This document shows positions 35,292 through 45,600 of a stretch of DNA of 64,000 nucleotides, piece after piece. A program made the position numbers and the translations under genes. The stretch is from SAR324 cluster bacterium. GTDB lineage: Bacteria; SAR324; XYD2-FULL-50-16. The stretch covers positions 25,751 to 89,750 of the forward strand of contig JANQGX010000089.1 in NCBI GenBank assembly GCA_028282885.1. Reading direction: 5' to 3'. The notes under the pieces were generated by a model. It worked only from the letters and a program-made list of their open reading frames with translations, did no database searches and had not been told where the DNA came from. The first letter of the stretch is position 1. The number at the start of each line of letters is the position of its first letter.

Positions 35292-37055
35292 TTAGTTGTC
35301 TTGATTTTGTACTGGGAAAGAAACACAGACCCTTAACCCTTTTTCCTGGGAAACGGTCAACTGACCGTTAAGCTGATCCTCTGCCAGCATTTTTACCAGT
35401 TTAAATCCCAGTGTTTCAGCATTTTCTATCTCTATGTTCTCGGGAAGACCCGATCCATCGTCTTCAACAGTTAGTATGGCCTCCCGGTTGCCTTTTCGAT
35501 GCAGAGATATGGTGAGAATGCCATTATTTTTTCCTTGAAATGCGTGTTTCAGGGCGTTAACCACCAACTCATTGACAATCAATCCGCAAGAAATACAGGT
35601 ATCCAAATCGATGTTCAATGGTTTGATATCAAAATCCACAGTTACAGTTGCCGCTATGTTTGCGTATATGTGTGAAATGTAACCGATCAGTTCTTCAAAA
35701 TAGGCCTTGATATCCAGCTTGTTGAGGTTTTCCGATCGATAAAGGGTTTCATGCACCAAGGCGATGGAATTGATTCGGTTTATGGAGTCCTGGAACACCT
35801 GCTCGGGATCATCCCTGTTGATATGTACAGACTGAAGGCTCAGCAGGCTCTGAATCATCTGCAGGTTGTTTTTCACCCTGTGATGGATTTCCCTGAGCAG
35901 AACATTTTTTTCCTCCAGCGAGGAAATCAAATCAGTCTCAGCCCGTTTTCTCTCGGTAATATCTTCTCCCGAACTGAGCGTTCCTGTTACCCGACCTTTT
36001 TTATCCTTGAGTACGGTGTGATGCCATGCAATCAATTTTTTTCCGCCATCTTTGCACAGGACCTGGTTTTCTGCATATTCGGTGTGAGTAACCTCTCCGT
36101 TTATTACCCGGAAAAAAACCTCTTCAATTCTATCCCTGTTCTTGGCCGGAACAAAGTGGTCAAACCAGTTTTTCCCGACCACCTCCGACTCATCATACCC
36201 CAGCAAACTGCACCCTTTTGTATTGATAAGTCTGACCTTCTTATCGCTATCAATAGCAAGCATCATAACGCCCGAGATATCCAGGTAGGTTTGCGCCCTG
36301 TCCCTTTCTTCAACCAGCTTTGATTCCGCCTTCAACCTCCTTTGCACTTCCCGATCCAACTCATCTCGTGACGCCGTGATAGTTTTAATATCTTCGATCA
36401 TCTTTCTGAACGAATGTGCTAACTGTCCGATTTCATCATTGCTACTCACGTTTATGGGCGTGTCAAACTTTCCGGAACCAATTTTGCGTGCTGAATTTTC
36501 CAGTTCCAGCAACGGCAGGAAAATGTATTTCCTGCTGGTGATGACGACGGTAATAGCCACTGCACCGACCAACAGAATGACAAGGGCGAGATTGACAGCA
36601 CTGTCCCTGAAGATTCTGTTCCGGGCATGTTTTCGGGTTAATACGAGTCTTATTGTGCCAATATTAAAATTGTTATATATGACAGTGTTTTCTCTGGTGA
36701 TGTAGGTATCAGAGTTCTTGAAAAACTGAAAACTCCGGGTTTTTGTTTTATCACGCGATCTGGCTTTTATCGCCTTGTCTCCCGACAACACACCAACATA
36801 GACAATATCTTTGTATAGAAAAAGAGAATCAACAAAATCATTGATATATTCGTAATTGTATTGCCAGAGAGCACTGGTCAGGCTGGTGGTCGCCAACTCG
36901 GAGATGTCATTCATCTGGCTGGTCAACTCCTCTTCCAGGCTATTAAGGCTGAAAGTCAGATAACTGACTGTAAATACGACGACAATAAACGCTGCAACCA
37001 ATGCCAAAAGTGCGACAAACCGTTTTTGAATGCTCCCCCGTTTAACTCGCGCCAT
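35292..37055 (-). CDS. Membrane HAMP-PAS-HisKA_2 histidine kinase
   Basis: A 587-residue protein with transmembrane helices at about 10-35 and 150-172 around a short periplasmic domain of about 115 residues. HAMP (172-225), a PAS domain (about 245-365), HisKA_2 ('LREIHHRVKNNLQMIQSLL') and HATPase ('LVVNALKHAF', 'DDGSGLP') follow. It is a relative of the REC-PAS kinase downstream, with which it forms a two-gene operon. Across a 468-base divergent region lies a tandem binding protein (37524), a plausible ligand receptor for its periplasmic part. Confidence 0.92.
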   Translation of the reverse strand: MARVKRGSIQKRFVALLALVAAFIVVVFTVSYLTFSLNSLEEELTSQMNDISELATTSLTSALWQYNYEYINDFVDSLFLYKDIVYVGVLSGDKAIKARSRDKTKTRSFQFFKNSDTYITRENTVIYNNFNIGTIRLVLTRKHARNRIFRDSAVNLALVILLVGAVAITVVITSRKYIFLPLLELENSARKIGSGKFDTPINVSSNDEIGQLAHSFRKMIEDIKTITASRDELDREVQRRLKAESKLVEERDRAQTYLDISGVMMLAIDSDKKVRLINTKGCSLLGYDESEVVGKNWFDHFVPAKNRDRIEEVFFRVINGEVTHTEYAENQVLCKDGGKKLIAWHHTVLKDKKGRVTGTLSSGEDITERKRAETDLISSLEEKNVLLREIHHRVKNNLQMIQSLLSLQSVHINRDDPEQVFQDSINRINSIALVHETLYRSENLNKLDIKAYFEELIGYISHIYANIAATVTVDFDIKPLNIDLDTCISCGLIVNELVVNALKHAFQGKNNGILTISLHRKGNREAILTVEDDGSGLPENIEIENAETLGFKLVKMLAEDQLNGQLTVSQEKGLRVCVSFPVQNQDN

Positions 37056-37523
37056 GAACCCCTTGAATTATTTTCCAGTACTGTCCTAAAAACCAAGACA
37101 AGATTTTCCCCACGGCACCACTCTTGCCTATGCCTGCTGGTGATTCGTTGAATGACTGATGCTCAGACGGAACTATCGATTTTGATGACATTGATTTTAT
37201 TGGTTTTTTATGATATTTCAACAGAATTTTCGCCTTCAACATCAGAACAAGAACCAGATTCAGGATGGTTTTATATTGTTTCAAACTCTCACTATAGCTT
37301 CGATACGGTTTGAACACGGACTTTGAACCAAAATTTTAGCTGATTCCAACCTGATTTACAATAAATAATCGATTCTATAAAATGTACTTTCACGTCCAAA
37401 GAAATTAAATATTGAATAACATCGTAGTTGTATGAGAGAATAAATCACGAAAAATACTTCACTATTCAGTCTTTTTTCTGTATCTGAGACGATTTATCGA
37501 ATGAATCAGACAGACGTTAAATC
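37056..37523. other. Divergent intergenic region, 468 bases
   Basis: This A+T-rich region separates the kinase operon (minus) from the tandem binding protein gene (plus) and must hold both promoters. A minus-strand open frame at 37042-37317 overlaps the kinase start and has no family resemblance; I do not call it. No strong inverted repeat or riboswitch-like structure was recognised. Confidence 0.4.
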
Positions 37524-39032
37524 ATGAACTATCCAGATTTCAACCCCGAATCCAGATACGAGAAACTGGTTTTGCTAAACTGTCTCTCAATGCCGATAAT
37601 CTGTTTTGCCCTCCTGATCATCATAATTGCAGCTCATCTCGAAGGTTCAGAGATGAGGACAATCAGACTGACCAGCGGTGAATGGCCGCCCTATACATCA
37701 GCTAGTCTAAAACACTACGGCATCATTTCCCAAATTGTCTCCGAGGCTTACGCAAAGGAAGGATATTTGGTGGACTTTGACTTTTACCCTGGGATCAGGA
37801 GCCTCAAGCAAGCAAAATTGAAATCCTGGGACGGTTCTCTGCCCTGGCAACCGACTAAAGAGCGCGAGGCCGAGTTTTTGTTCAGTAATCCGGTTCTGAC
37901 ATCCCGAAATGTATTCTTTCACCGCAAGGACCGGGACTTCCAATGGAAAAAACTGGCAGACCTGAAAGGGCTAAAAATTGGTACTGCAAAAGGTTATGCA
38001 TACTCTTCCGGATTCAGAAAATCAGTTAACAAGATCGGGATCAATCTGATTGACAGTGATTCCGACCTTGTTAACATGAAACTCTTGTTGGATGGGCGGA
38101 TCGATCTTCTTTTATGTGACATCAATGTTGGCTTATTCCTGTTGGCAAACCATTTTAAACCGCAGAAAGCTCAAACTATCACTTACAACTCCAGAGATGT
38201 TTTTCAAGTTCCATTGTCACTCGTCTTCCCGAAAAACAACCGACGCAGTTCTCAACTGAAAGTGGCCTTCAACAATGGTCTGGCAAAGCTAAAAAATTCA
38301 GGTAAATACAATACTATACTATCACCGGTGGAAAATGATAAACCTCTGTTGGTCGCGCTGTCCCATTGGCCTCCTTGGAAAATCACCCGTGGGGGAAAAT
38401 TCACCGGGATAGATGTGGAAATACTGAAGTCCATCTCAAAGCGTACAGGTATCCGTTTCGAATACAGGGAATGCCCGTGGAAACGTTGTATTGAACTGGT
38501 TGGCAATGGAAAAGCTGATCTGATCACCAGTTTTGGAAAGACACCCAAGAGGGAGAAGATCGTCTATTACATCGAACCTCCTTACACTCTCAGCACGGTC
38601 GTCTTTTACAGGAAAAAGGGGAGTCCTGTAGAGATCAGCGACTATGATCAGTTACGGAATTATAAGATCGGAGTAATCAAGGGATCGGTCTATTTTGATC
38701 ACTTTGATAAGGATGATAGCCTTAATAAAACAGCTGTAACCAGGAAGTATCAACTGATTAACATGCTTTTATCAGAGAGGATCGATCTGATTGTTGGTTA
38801 TGAATATCCCACCGACTACTCCATCGCTCTTATGGGTAAATCGGACCAACTTGAAAAACTGAGCTTCAATGTCAAAGGCGTTTCCGAATCGTATTTTGCC
38901 ATCTCAAAAAAGTCATCAGCATTAAAATCAGCGCCAGTTTTGGGTGCAGCCCTTCACAGGATGGTTCAACAAAATGAGGTACGGACCATTATCAAAACCT
39001 ATCTGCGGAATCTGCCTGCAGACAAGGAATAA
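37524..39032 (+). CDS. Two SBP_bac_3 periplasmic binding domains in one protein
   Basis: A 502-residue protein with an N-terminal signal or anchor ('MPIICFALLIIIIAAHL') and two successive family 3 solute-binding domains. The first (about 48-265) opens with 'IRLTSGEWPPYTS' and has 'LKGLKIGTAKGYAY'. The second (about 272-495) opens with 'LLVALSHWPPWKI' and has 'GKFTGIDVEILKSISKR' and 'YKIGVIKGSVYFDHF'. SBP_bac_3 proteins bind amino acids or similar small polar compounds. No transporter genes accompany it, and the divergent neighbour is a membrane kinase, so a sensing role is likely. The two halves have diverged from each other, so they may bind different ligands. Confidence 0.88.
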   Translation: MNYPDFNPESRYEKLVLLNCLSMPIICFALLIIIIAAHLEGSEMRTIRLTSGEWPPYTSASLKHYGIISQIVSEAYAKEGYLVDFDFYPGIRSLKQAKLKSWDGSLPWQPTKEREAEFLFSNPVLTSRNVFFHRKDRDFQWKKLADLKGLKIGTAKGYAYSSGFRKSVNKIGINLIDSDSDLVNMKLLLDGRIDLLLCDINVGLFLLANHFKPQKAQTITYNSRDVFQVPLSLVFPKNNRRSSQLKVAFNNGLAKLKNSGKYNTILSPVENDKPLLVALSHWPPWKITRGGKFTGIDVEILKSISKRTGIRFEYRECPWKRCIELVGNGKADLITSFGKTPKREKIVYYIEPPYTLSTVVFYRKKGSPVEISDYDQLRNYKIGVIKGSVYFDHFDKDDSLNKTAVTRKYQLINMLLSERIDLIVGYEYPTDYSIALMGKSDQLEKLSFNVKGVSESYFAISKKSSALKSAPVLGAALHRMVQQNEVRTIIKTYLRNLPADKE

Positions 39033-39061
39033 CCTGTTAAACCGACTCCCGGACTTTCATA

Positions 39062-39202
39062 TCAACTTATGCCGGGTTCAAAGGTTTTGTTGGCCTGAAA
39101 CTGATCGATCAATTTCGTCAGTTCCTCGCGAGAGCCCAGCTTTTTGAAGAATGCTGCGTTTTTAAATCCGGACGCTTTACTCAACATCTCGGCTTGAGGA
39201 TC
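39062..39202 (-). pseudogene. Fragment of an unrecognised gene beside the IS remnant
   Basis: On the minus strand, in the frame that follows the transposase stop, a protein-like run continues ('DPQAEMLSKASGFKNAAFF', then 'KKLGSREELTKLIDQFQANK') to a stop at 39062-39064. It looks like the true C terminus of some gene whose front part was lost when the IS200-like element inserted or decayed. No start or ribosome site is seen. Family unknown. Confidence 0.3.
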
Positions 39203-39568
39203 ATTTCAGTATCCAGGCCAACCGTATCTATGCAATAGCCTGCTGCCCGGAAATGATTCCCCCCAATACTGCTTTTCCTTCCGTTGACGAAACTTGTTAA
39301 AGACTCGAATGGCTGTTCTTCCCTTAACTATTCCAACATAACTGGAAATTGATATTTTGGGAGGAGTCACGACCACCAAGTGTATATGATCAATTTGGAC
39401 ATTAAGTTCAACAACTTCACATCCTTTTTGATCTGAAAACATTTTTATGCACCTGGATACTTCATTGGCCAGTTTGCCTTTCAGTATCCGATATCTATAT
39501 TTCGGTACCCGAACTATATGGTGCTGGCAATGCCAAATGGTTTGTGATAATTTTCCAAAGCGGCTCAT
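39181..39568 (-). pseudogene. tnpA: IS200/IS605-family TnpA transposase, frameshifted and truncated
   Basis: The first 108 residues are typical of Y1 HUH transposases: 'HHIVRVPKYRYRILKG', the His-hydrophobic-His metal motif in 'IDHIHLVVV', and 'YVGIVKGRTAIRVF'. After 'YWGESFPGS' the frame goes wrong. Reading one base over restores the family consensus 'GYCIDTVGLDTEMI', so a single-base frameshift is present. The restored frame then stops ('LKPRC') before the helix with Tyr and Gln (Y-x-x-x-Q) that carries the catalytic tyrosine. The protein can therefore not be an active transposase. Its normal job would be single-strand excision and insertion of the element. Confidence 0.82.
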
Positions 39569-39657
39569 TGATTAGCTCCATAGTTAGAGTTGCGGGAACA
39601 ACTTAACTACTGGATCTATCATTGAGTCGTCCAAAAGGCAAAGCCTATGGACTCTGC

Positions 39658-39676
39658 CCCCGTCCAGAGGACGGGG
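39658..39676. repeat. GC-rich perfect hairpin upstream of the dead transposase
   Basis: CCCCGTCC (39658-39665) and GGACGGGG (39669-39676) form an 8-bp stem with an AGA loop, next to a smaller GGC-AAA-GCC hairpin at 39638-39646. Position, about 90 bases before tnpA, fits an IS200-type end. It also lies 27 bases after the DUF2231 gene and could act in its transcript end, though no T-run follows on that strand. Confidence 0.5.
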
Positions 39677-39702
39677 GAAATCGTTTTCGATTGCGGATCA
39701 GG

Positions 39703-40416
39703 CTACTTTCCGAATACCAGATATCCACCCACATGTCCCAATGTAGCCAGCATAAACATGGCTGACCCCATCAAAACAAAATAGACAAACGTTACCGGTA
39801 TCATAACCGGATTCTCGAAGGGTATCACCCCTGCCGTAAATACAACCGGATGCAGGATCAATATAACAATTCCAATCCCGATAAACAGTCCGGATAACAC
39901 CAGTTTCAGTGTTATCACCCTATAGGGTCTCCCCCCGTATCGTTGTTTCCAATCGAGGAAACCGGTCAGAAAGGTGAATCCCGATGACAGCACGGCTATA
40001 AACAGAAAAATCCAGGTAATGTTATCAAGGACGGGTGAAATATCCCTGCAGAATCCGCATTCAAGGGAGTTGGTTCCTGAAGCTTTAATATAAGCGGACG
40101 CAATCGTAATGATCAATGCACCCAGAAAGGCTAATGGAAACAGCCCAATCGGGAAATGCGTGGCAAGGGGATGTAACCGTTTTTTAGGTTGTGCTCGATT
40201 GATTTCAACATCGTTCACTATGGGAATCGAATGACCATAGGTCTCATGAAGTTCGATGACAACCCCACACAGCGGGCAAACCAAGTTGCCATTGACGTCG
40301 ACATCATAATAGGACAGTTCCAGGTGGCAAACGGGGCAGAAGAAGGTTTTTCCATACAATCGTTTCTTGAACCCCCCCACAAATTTGTCCACCAGTTTCA
40401 TTAAGTCGCTTATCAT
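39703..40416 (-). CDS. Zinc-ribbon plus DUF2231-type membrane protein
   Basis: The 237-residue protein has an N-terminal rubredoxin-like zinc ribbon with two CxxC pairs ('FFCPVCHLEL' and 'LVCPLCGVVI', about residues 26-54). 'HPLATHFPIGLFPLAFLG' opens the DUF2231 membrane domain, with four to five hydrophobic segments and 'GFLDWKQRYGG' between helices. DUF2231 proteins have His residues at helix ends and are suspected to bind haem or take part in membrane redox steps; that is family-level conjecture. Two further Cys ('ECGFC') lie between helices 1 and 2. It is the last gene of a three-gene minus-strand group with the acyl-CoA dehydrogenase (gap 24 bases). Confidence 0.8.
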   Translation of the reverse strand: MISDLMKLVDKFVGGFKKRLYGKTFFCPVCHLELSYYDVDVNGNLVCPLCGVVIELHETYGHSIPIVNDVEINRAQPKKRLHPLATHFPIGLFPLAFLGALIITIASAYIKASGTNSLECGFCRDISPVLDNITWIFLFIAVLSSGFTFLTGFLDWKQRYGGRPYRVITLKLVLSGLFIGIGIVILILHPVVFTAGVIPFENPVMIPVTFVYFVLMGSAMFMLATLGHVGGYLVFGK

Positions 40417-40440
40417 TATACCTCCCGAGGTCAGAATTAA

Positions 40441-41577
40441 TTAGTGGACTTCTTTAGTACGCATGAGCTTTGCTACGATAATCATCTTCTGGATTTCGGC
40501 AGCGCCTTCGTAAATCTGGTAGATTTTAGCATCCCTGAGTAGCTTTTCAGCCGGCATCTCATTGGTGTAACCGTAACCACCAAGGATCTGACAGCACTCC
40601 ACAGCCGCCCACATGGCTACTTCACCGGCATACCATTTGGCTTGGGCAGCCTGGCGGGCGTTGTCCTGCCCCTTGTCAAAAAGATCGGCGGACAGATAGG
40701 TCATATATCGTGAAGCATCCAGTTTGGTAACCATATCTGCCAATTTGAACGAAACTCCCTGGTTTGAGATCAACTTCTTATCAAAGCTCCTTCTCCCCTT
40801 GGCATAGGTGAGAGCGATATTCAATGCGGCCTTGGTGATGCCGTTTGCCCCGGAGGCAATACCGGGACGGGTATGATCGAAGGTTTTCATCGCTATTTTA
40901 AAACCATCGCCCTCTTCACCCAGTCGGTATTCCTGGGGGACCTTCACATCTTCAAAGGTAACCCTTACCGTGTTGGACGCATGCTGACCCAGGTTTTGCT
41001 CCTTGATGCCCCGGACGATTCCATCGGTGTCTGCGGGCACCACAAATCCGGTGGGCTTATCTCCCACCCTTGCCAAAACAAAATACCAGCTGGCAACAGA
41101 ACCACAGGTGATCCACCATTTGACACCATTGATGACATAATCGTTGCCTATTTTCTCGGCAGTGGTTTTGATGCGGGATACGTCCGATCCGGCTTCAGGC
41201 TCCGTTACACAATAGGCTGAGAACATTAACTCCTGGGTCATCGGTTCCAGGAACTTCTTTTTCTGATAGTCGTTACCTGCAAAAATAACCGGGTATTGTG
41301 AAAGTCCATTGGATCCAAGGGCGGTTCCAATGCCTGTGCAGCCCGTACCGATCTCCTCCATGACCAGACAATGATTCAACACCGGCTCTTCCAATCCTCC
41401 ATATTCTTTAGGGATATGCGGATTCATAAAACCCTGTTTGAAAGCCTCCGCACAGATAGCTTTGGGGAACTCGCCGGTTCGATCATGTTCAGCGGCGTTA
41501 GGCGATATCCACTCTTTTGTAAATGCTCTGGCTTTCTCAACCAGTTCCTTCTGTTCCTTGGTTAAACTGAATTCCAT
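40441..41577 (-). CDS. Acyl-CoA dehydrogenase, short/medium-chain type
   Basis: A 378-residue FAD enzyme of the usual length. Hallmarks are 'CVTEPEAGSDVSRIKT' (FAD and substrate signature), 'WITCGSVASWYFVLARVG', 'FDKKLISNQGVSFKLADM', 'CCQILGGYGYTNEMPAEKL' and the C-terminal 'IYQIYEGAAEIQKMIIVAKL', whose Glu is the catalytic base position of short-chain enzymes. It oxidises acyl-CoA to 2-enoyl-CoA and passes electrons to ETF. No ETF or other beta-oxidation genes are near. The neighbours are small membrane proteins, one 1 base upstream and one 24 bases downstream, so all three may form one electron-transfer unit at the membrane. Confidence 0.95.
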   Translation of the reverse strand: MEFSLTKEQKELVEKARAFTKEWISPNAAEHDRTGEFPKAICAEAFKQGFMNPHIPKEYGGLEEPVLNHCLVMEEIGTGCTGIGTALGSNGLSQYPVIFAGNDYQKKKFLEPMTQELMFSAYCVTEPEAGSDVSRIKTTAEKIGNDYVINGVKWWITCGSVASWYFVLARVGDKPTGFVVPADTDGIVRGIKEQNLGQHASNTVRVTFEDVKVPQEYRLGEEGDGFKIAMKTFDHTRPGIASGANGITKAALNIALTYAKGRRSFDKKLISNQGVSFKLADMVTKLDASRYMTYLSADLFDKGQDNARQAAQAKWYAGEVAMWAAVECCQILGGYGYTNEMPAEKLLRDAKIYQIYEGAAEIQKMIIVAKLMRTKEVH

Positions 41578-41578
41578 T

Positions 41579-42127
41579 TTATCTCTCCGTTAACAGGTCT
41601 ATGTATTTTGGTTCTTCTTTTCGTTGAGCGGCAGCAGTCACCAATATGTCGATGGGTTCCGGCTTCATCAGGTCCGGAACATAAGATGCCCGGCCCAGGG
41701 ATTGACGACCCAGTGTTATTTTCAATCCGTATTTACCCAGAAGAAAAAGAATGATGTTGTTCACAATTACAATCAAACCTCCAGTGAGTGACCATAACCC
41801 ACTTTCTAATTCCGTCAGGTGAAGGAGCAACAGCTCGATGCCCAATACCGGAACAAGCAGTAATGAAAGAATGAGTTTTACTTTGTGGGTGGAATGCCAT
41901 TTGGCGTAAATGTGATTCCGTTCAAACACACCGGTGAGAACAGAGGGAATTGCTGCAAGCAACATGATAATAATGGACAAATAGACCAGGTAACTCCAGG
42001 TAGCCTGGTCAAAAGAGAGGAAATTCAGTTGTAGACTGAAGAATATATAGGCAATTGCGGCCACAGGGGATAAAGCTGCTACCACATGCACGATCATGGA
42101 GTGTAGATGCAATTTTTGCGTCGCCAT
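41579..42127 (-). CDS. Small multi-pass membrane protein, DUF2231-like
   Basis: The 182-residue protein begins 'KLHLHSMIVHVVAALSPVAA', which has the His-containing first helix seen in DUF2231 and related haem-associated membrane proteins. It then has helices at about 45-65, 85-105 and 115-140, and a loop 'GVFERNHIYAKWHSTHK'. It precedes the acyl-CoA dehydrogenase by one base, so translation is coupled. The cytoplasmic tail is short and charged. The assignment to DUF2231 is tentative. Confidence 0.7.
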   Translation of the reverse strand: MATQKLHLHSMIVHVVAALSPVAAIAYIFFSLQLNFLSFDQATWSYLVYLSIIIMLLAAIPSVLTGVFERNHIYAKWHSTHKVKLILSLLLVPVLGIELLLLHLTELESGLWSLTGGLIVIVNNIILFLLGKYGLKITLGRQSLGRASYVPDLMKPEPIDILVTAAAQRKEEPKYIDLLTER

Positions 42128-42643
42128 TGAGTCCTCTTTAATGGTTGATCAACTTGATTCAAGAAAATGATGATTGGATAAGGCAGATTTGAATTCGGCG
42201 TTGTGATGCCGTTGCAGGAACCTTCGATTATATCATGGCTAATTCGGAATTGGCTTTTTACCCCTTTTTTCCAGTCTTTCTGATCCACTATTTCAGGAAA
42301 AGTATATTCCGGTCAAAAACAAAAGTCCTTGCGAACGCTCGTTCTTAATTCAAACAAGGCTTTTTGCCCTTGTTTTCGGCTCTTCACAAAATTCAATCGA
42401 TATTATTGAACCAATCACTAAAGTGTGAGGTGATACAGCAAAATAGGGGAAAATATTCTCTTTTTTTGTCGATCATTATGTATTAAACTGATGTCCAGAT
42501 CTACTTGCCTTTTTAACAAAATCCGGCTGGGGTTATTATTCGTTTAATTAAGTTTTCAACCCAGGGCAAGAGTTTTATCAGGTCACTATTCATCACACAC
42601 TAGATAACGATATCCGTATATCAATTCAGCTAAAGGTGATGCC
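42128..42643. other. Divergent intergenic region, 516 bases
   Basis: No gene is called here. The region should hold the promoters of the acyl-CoA dehydrogenase group (minus) and the CheB-CheR fusion (plus). A 7-bp hairpin with arms AACAAGG (42353-42359) and CCTTGTT (42368-42374) is followed by a short T stretch, but lies between divergent genes, so a terminator role is unlikely. Confidence 0.4.
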
Positions 42644-45600
42644 ATGATTCCGCAAGACCCAAACAAGAACGATAGTGATAATCGGTTGTCAGAAATATCC
42701 AGTTCCAATTCACCTTCGCATTATGTTGGTATCGGCGCTTCGGCCGGGGGACTTGAAGCAATCGAAGAATTTTTCAAACAGATGCCGCCACGTACGGGTT
42801 TGGCTTTCGTGGTCATCCAACATCTATCACCGGATTACAAAAGCCTGATGGGAGAACTGCTGGCCAAGCATACGGAAATTCCTATCTACAAGGCTGAAAA
42901 CGGAATGATTGTTGAGACCGATTCAATTTATCTGATTCCACCCAAAAAAAACCTGACCATTTTCCATGGTAAACTGATTCTGACCGAACAGGATCATTCA
43001 CAGGGAATCAATCTCCCCATAGACGTCTTTCTAAAATCCCTTGCCGATGATCAGGCTGAAAAAGCTATAGCTGTTATTCTATCGGGTACGGGGAGCGATG
43101 GAACCCGCGGTGTCAGAGCCATTAAAGAATCCGGGGGTATGGTCATGGTGCAGGATGAGGATTCCGCCAAATTTGACGGCATGCCCCGAAGCGCATCCTC
43201 AACCGGATTAGCCGATTTTATCCTGGAACCCGGAGAAATGCCAAAACAATTGCTGTCTTTCAGTAAGCATCCCTATGCAACCAAATCCGAGATATCCGAT
43301 ACCCTGCTTGGAGATGACGACGGACTGACCAGGCTGTTTGCATTGTTAAGAGATAAACATCGCATAGATTTCACCTACTACAAACCCAGTACAGTAGTGC
43401 GGCGGATTGAACGCCGAATGACCGTTAACCAGATTCACGAGTTGAGGGACTATGTTAAATATATGGAAAGCTATCCCCGGGAGATTACCAATCTCTATCG
43501 TGAACTGCTGATCGGTGTCACCAGTTTCTTCAGGGATCCCGAAGCGTTTGCCACCTTGGCGGAGAAATGGATCCCGCAGATTATCAGTAATGCAAAAGAA
43601 GACCAAATCCGCTTCTGGGTTCCGGGCTGTTCAACCGGGGAAGAGGCATACTCCCTCGCCATTCTCTGCCAGGAAGCCCAGAAACAGCTTTCAAAATCTG
43701 TTGATATCAAAATCTTTGCAACCGATATTGACGCCGAAGCAATCCAAAAAGCCGCAACAGGGATCTACCCTGAAAGTATCACTGCTGATCTGTCCCCCCA
43801 TCTGCTGGCCCGGTATTTTTACAAACATGATGACTTGAGTTTTCACGTTTCAAGGAATATCCGGGAAATGGTGGTCTTCGCCAACCAGAATATCATCAAG
43901 GATCCACCGTTTACCAATATCAGCCTGGTTAGCTGCCGAAACCTGATGATCTACCTGCAGCCGGTTCTTCAGAAAAAAATCCTCCAGTTAATTAATTTTT
44001 CACTGCTCCCGGAAGGCATTCTTTTTTTGGGAACAAGTGAAACGACCGGCGAGATGACCGATTATTATGAGGCCCTGGATCACCGATGGAAAATATACTG
44101 CTCAAAAGGGCGGCAGAATCGGGTTATTCCCAGAACGGTACTGGGTCCGGCAACTGACATCAGCGACCGACAATATATAGCCTCAGCGACCAGGTCTCAG
44201 ACCGTCAGATTCCAGGAAGAGGAGCGTATCCTGGACAGGGTGCTGCAATCCATTGCCGGACACTATTTTACCTGCGCTCTCGTTGTTAATGAGAACGGAG
44301 AGCTGCTCCATATATTGGGGGATGCTGGCAAATACCTGAAGTTCCCTGCCGGAAGAGTTTTGAACAAAATCTCAAAAATCGCCATCAAAGAACTCTCTAT
44401 TCCGCTTTCCACCGGTATCCAGAGAGTTCTTAAAAATAGAAAAGAGGAGCAGTACCCTCGTATCAGGCTCAATCAGGACGACAGCACTGCCATCATCCAG
44501 ATACGCCTTTGTCCACTCCCCGGAAAAAGGAACCAGGAATCGCTGGTTTTGGTCCTGATCGATGAACTGAAAGAAGAGAGCAAGGAATCGGAACAGCCCC
44601 TTCCCGCCTTTAACCTGGGAGTGGAAGCAGAACAGCGGATTTATGACCTGGAGCAGGAACTACAGTTTTCAAAGGAAAATCTGCAGGCAACCATAGAAGA
44701 GCTGGAAACATCCAATGAAGAACTTCAGGCGACTAATGAGGAACTTTTAGCCAGTAACGAGGAACTGCAGAGCACCAACCAGGAACTGCAGTCGGTTAAT
44801 GAGGAGTTATTTACGGTCAACGCAGAGTACCAGAAAAAGATTCTGGAACTCACCGAATCCAATAACGATGTTAATAACCTGCTCTCAAGTTCCGATGAGA
44901 TCAAACTGTTTCTTGACGAAAATCTGGACATCCGGGTCTTCAATCCGGTAGCAAAACAGATCTTCAAACTGCTTCAATCGGACATCGGTCGTCCCTTTGG
45001 GCACATCTCCCACAATCTTAAGGATATGGATTTAATGGAGCTTGCTAATAAAGTCCTGAAGTCATCGGAGCCCATCCGAAAAGAGGTGGAAAATGACCTG
45101 GGTCAGACTTTCCTGATGCGTATCCTGCCCTATTATGTTTCTCAGCAATACACCTCGGGTGTCTCTCTTAATTTTACGGATATAACCGAATTGAAAAAGG
45201 CTCAGGAAGAGATTAAGGAGCAGATTGAGACCTTAAAGATCAGTGAAGCAAAACACCGTATTCTGTTTGAATCCATGGCGCAGGGGGTTGTTTACCAGGA
45301 TATTGGCGGTGATATTGTTGATGCCAACGACGCAGCCCAGAGAATCCTCGGTTTGGATCTGGACCAGATGAGGGGTCGAACGTCGATGGATCCACAATGG
45401 AAATCAATCCATGAGGACGGTTCCCATTTTCCGGGTGAGGAGCATCCGGCCATGGTGGCACTGGAGACAGGAGAGCCTGTCAATGATGTCATCATGGGGA
45501 TTTATCATCCTGAAAAACAACAGCGCCGCTGGATAAAGATTAACGCGGTTCCCAAAAAGAATAAGGCAAACAACCAGCCCTTTCAGGTTTTTACGACCTT

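Larger units (their letters stand above)
39181..39676 (-). mobile_element. IS200/IS605-like element remnant
   Basis: The remnant consists of the broken tnpA and, upstream of it, a hairpin at 39658-39676 that may be the subterminal end structure. Elements of this family carry no terminal inverted repeats or target duplications, so the limits are estimates. No tnpB was found. Confidence 0.6.

Noticed and set aside
37042..37317. 91-codon minus-strand open frame before the membrane kinase
   Set aside because: Overlaps the kinase start in another frame, has no ribosome site and no recognisable family.
42353..42374. Hairpin with following T residues as terminator
   Set aside because: It lies between divergent genes, where no transcript should end.
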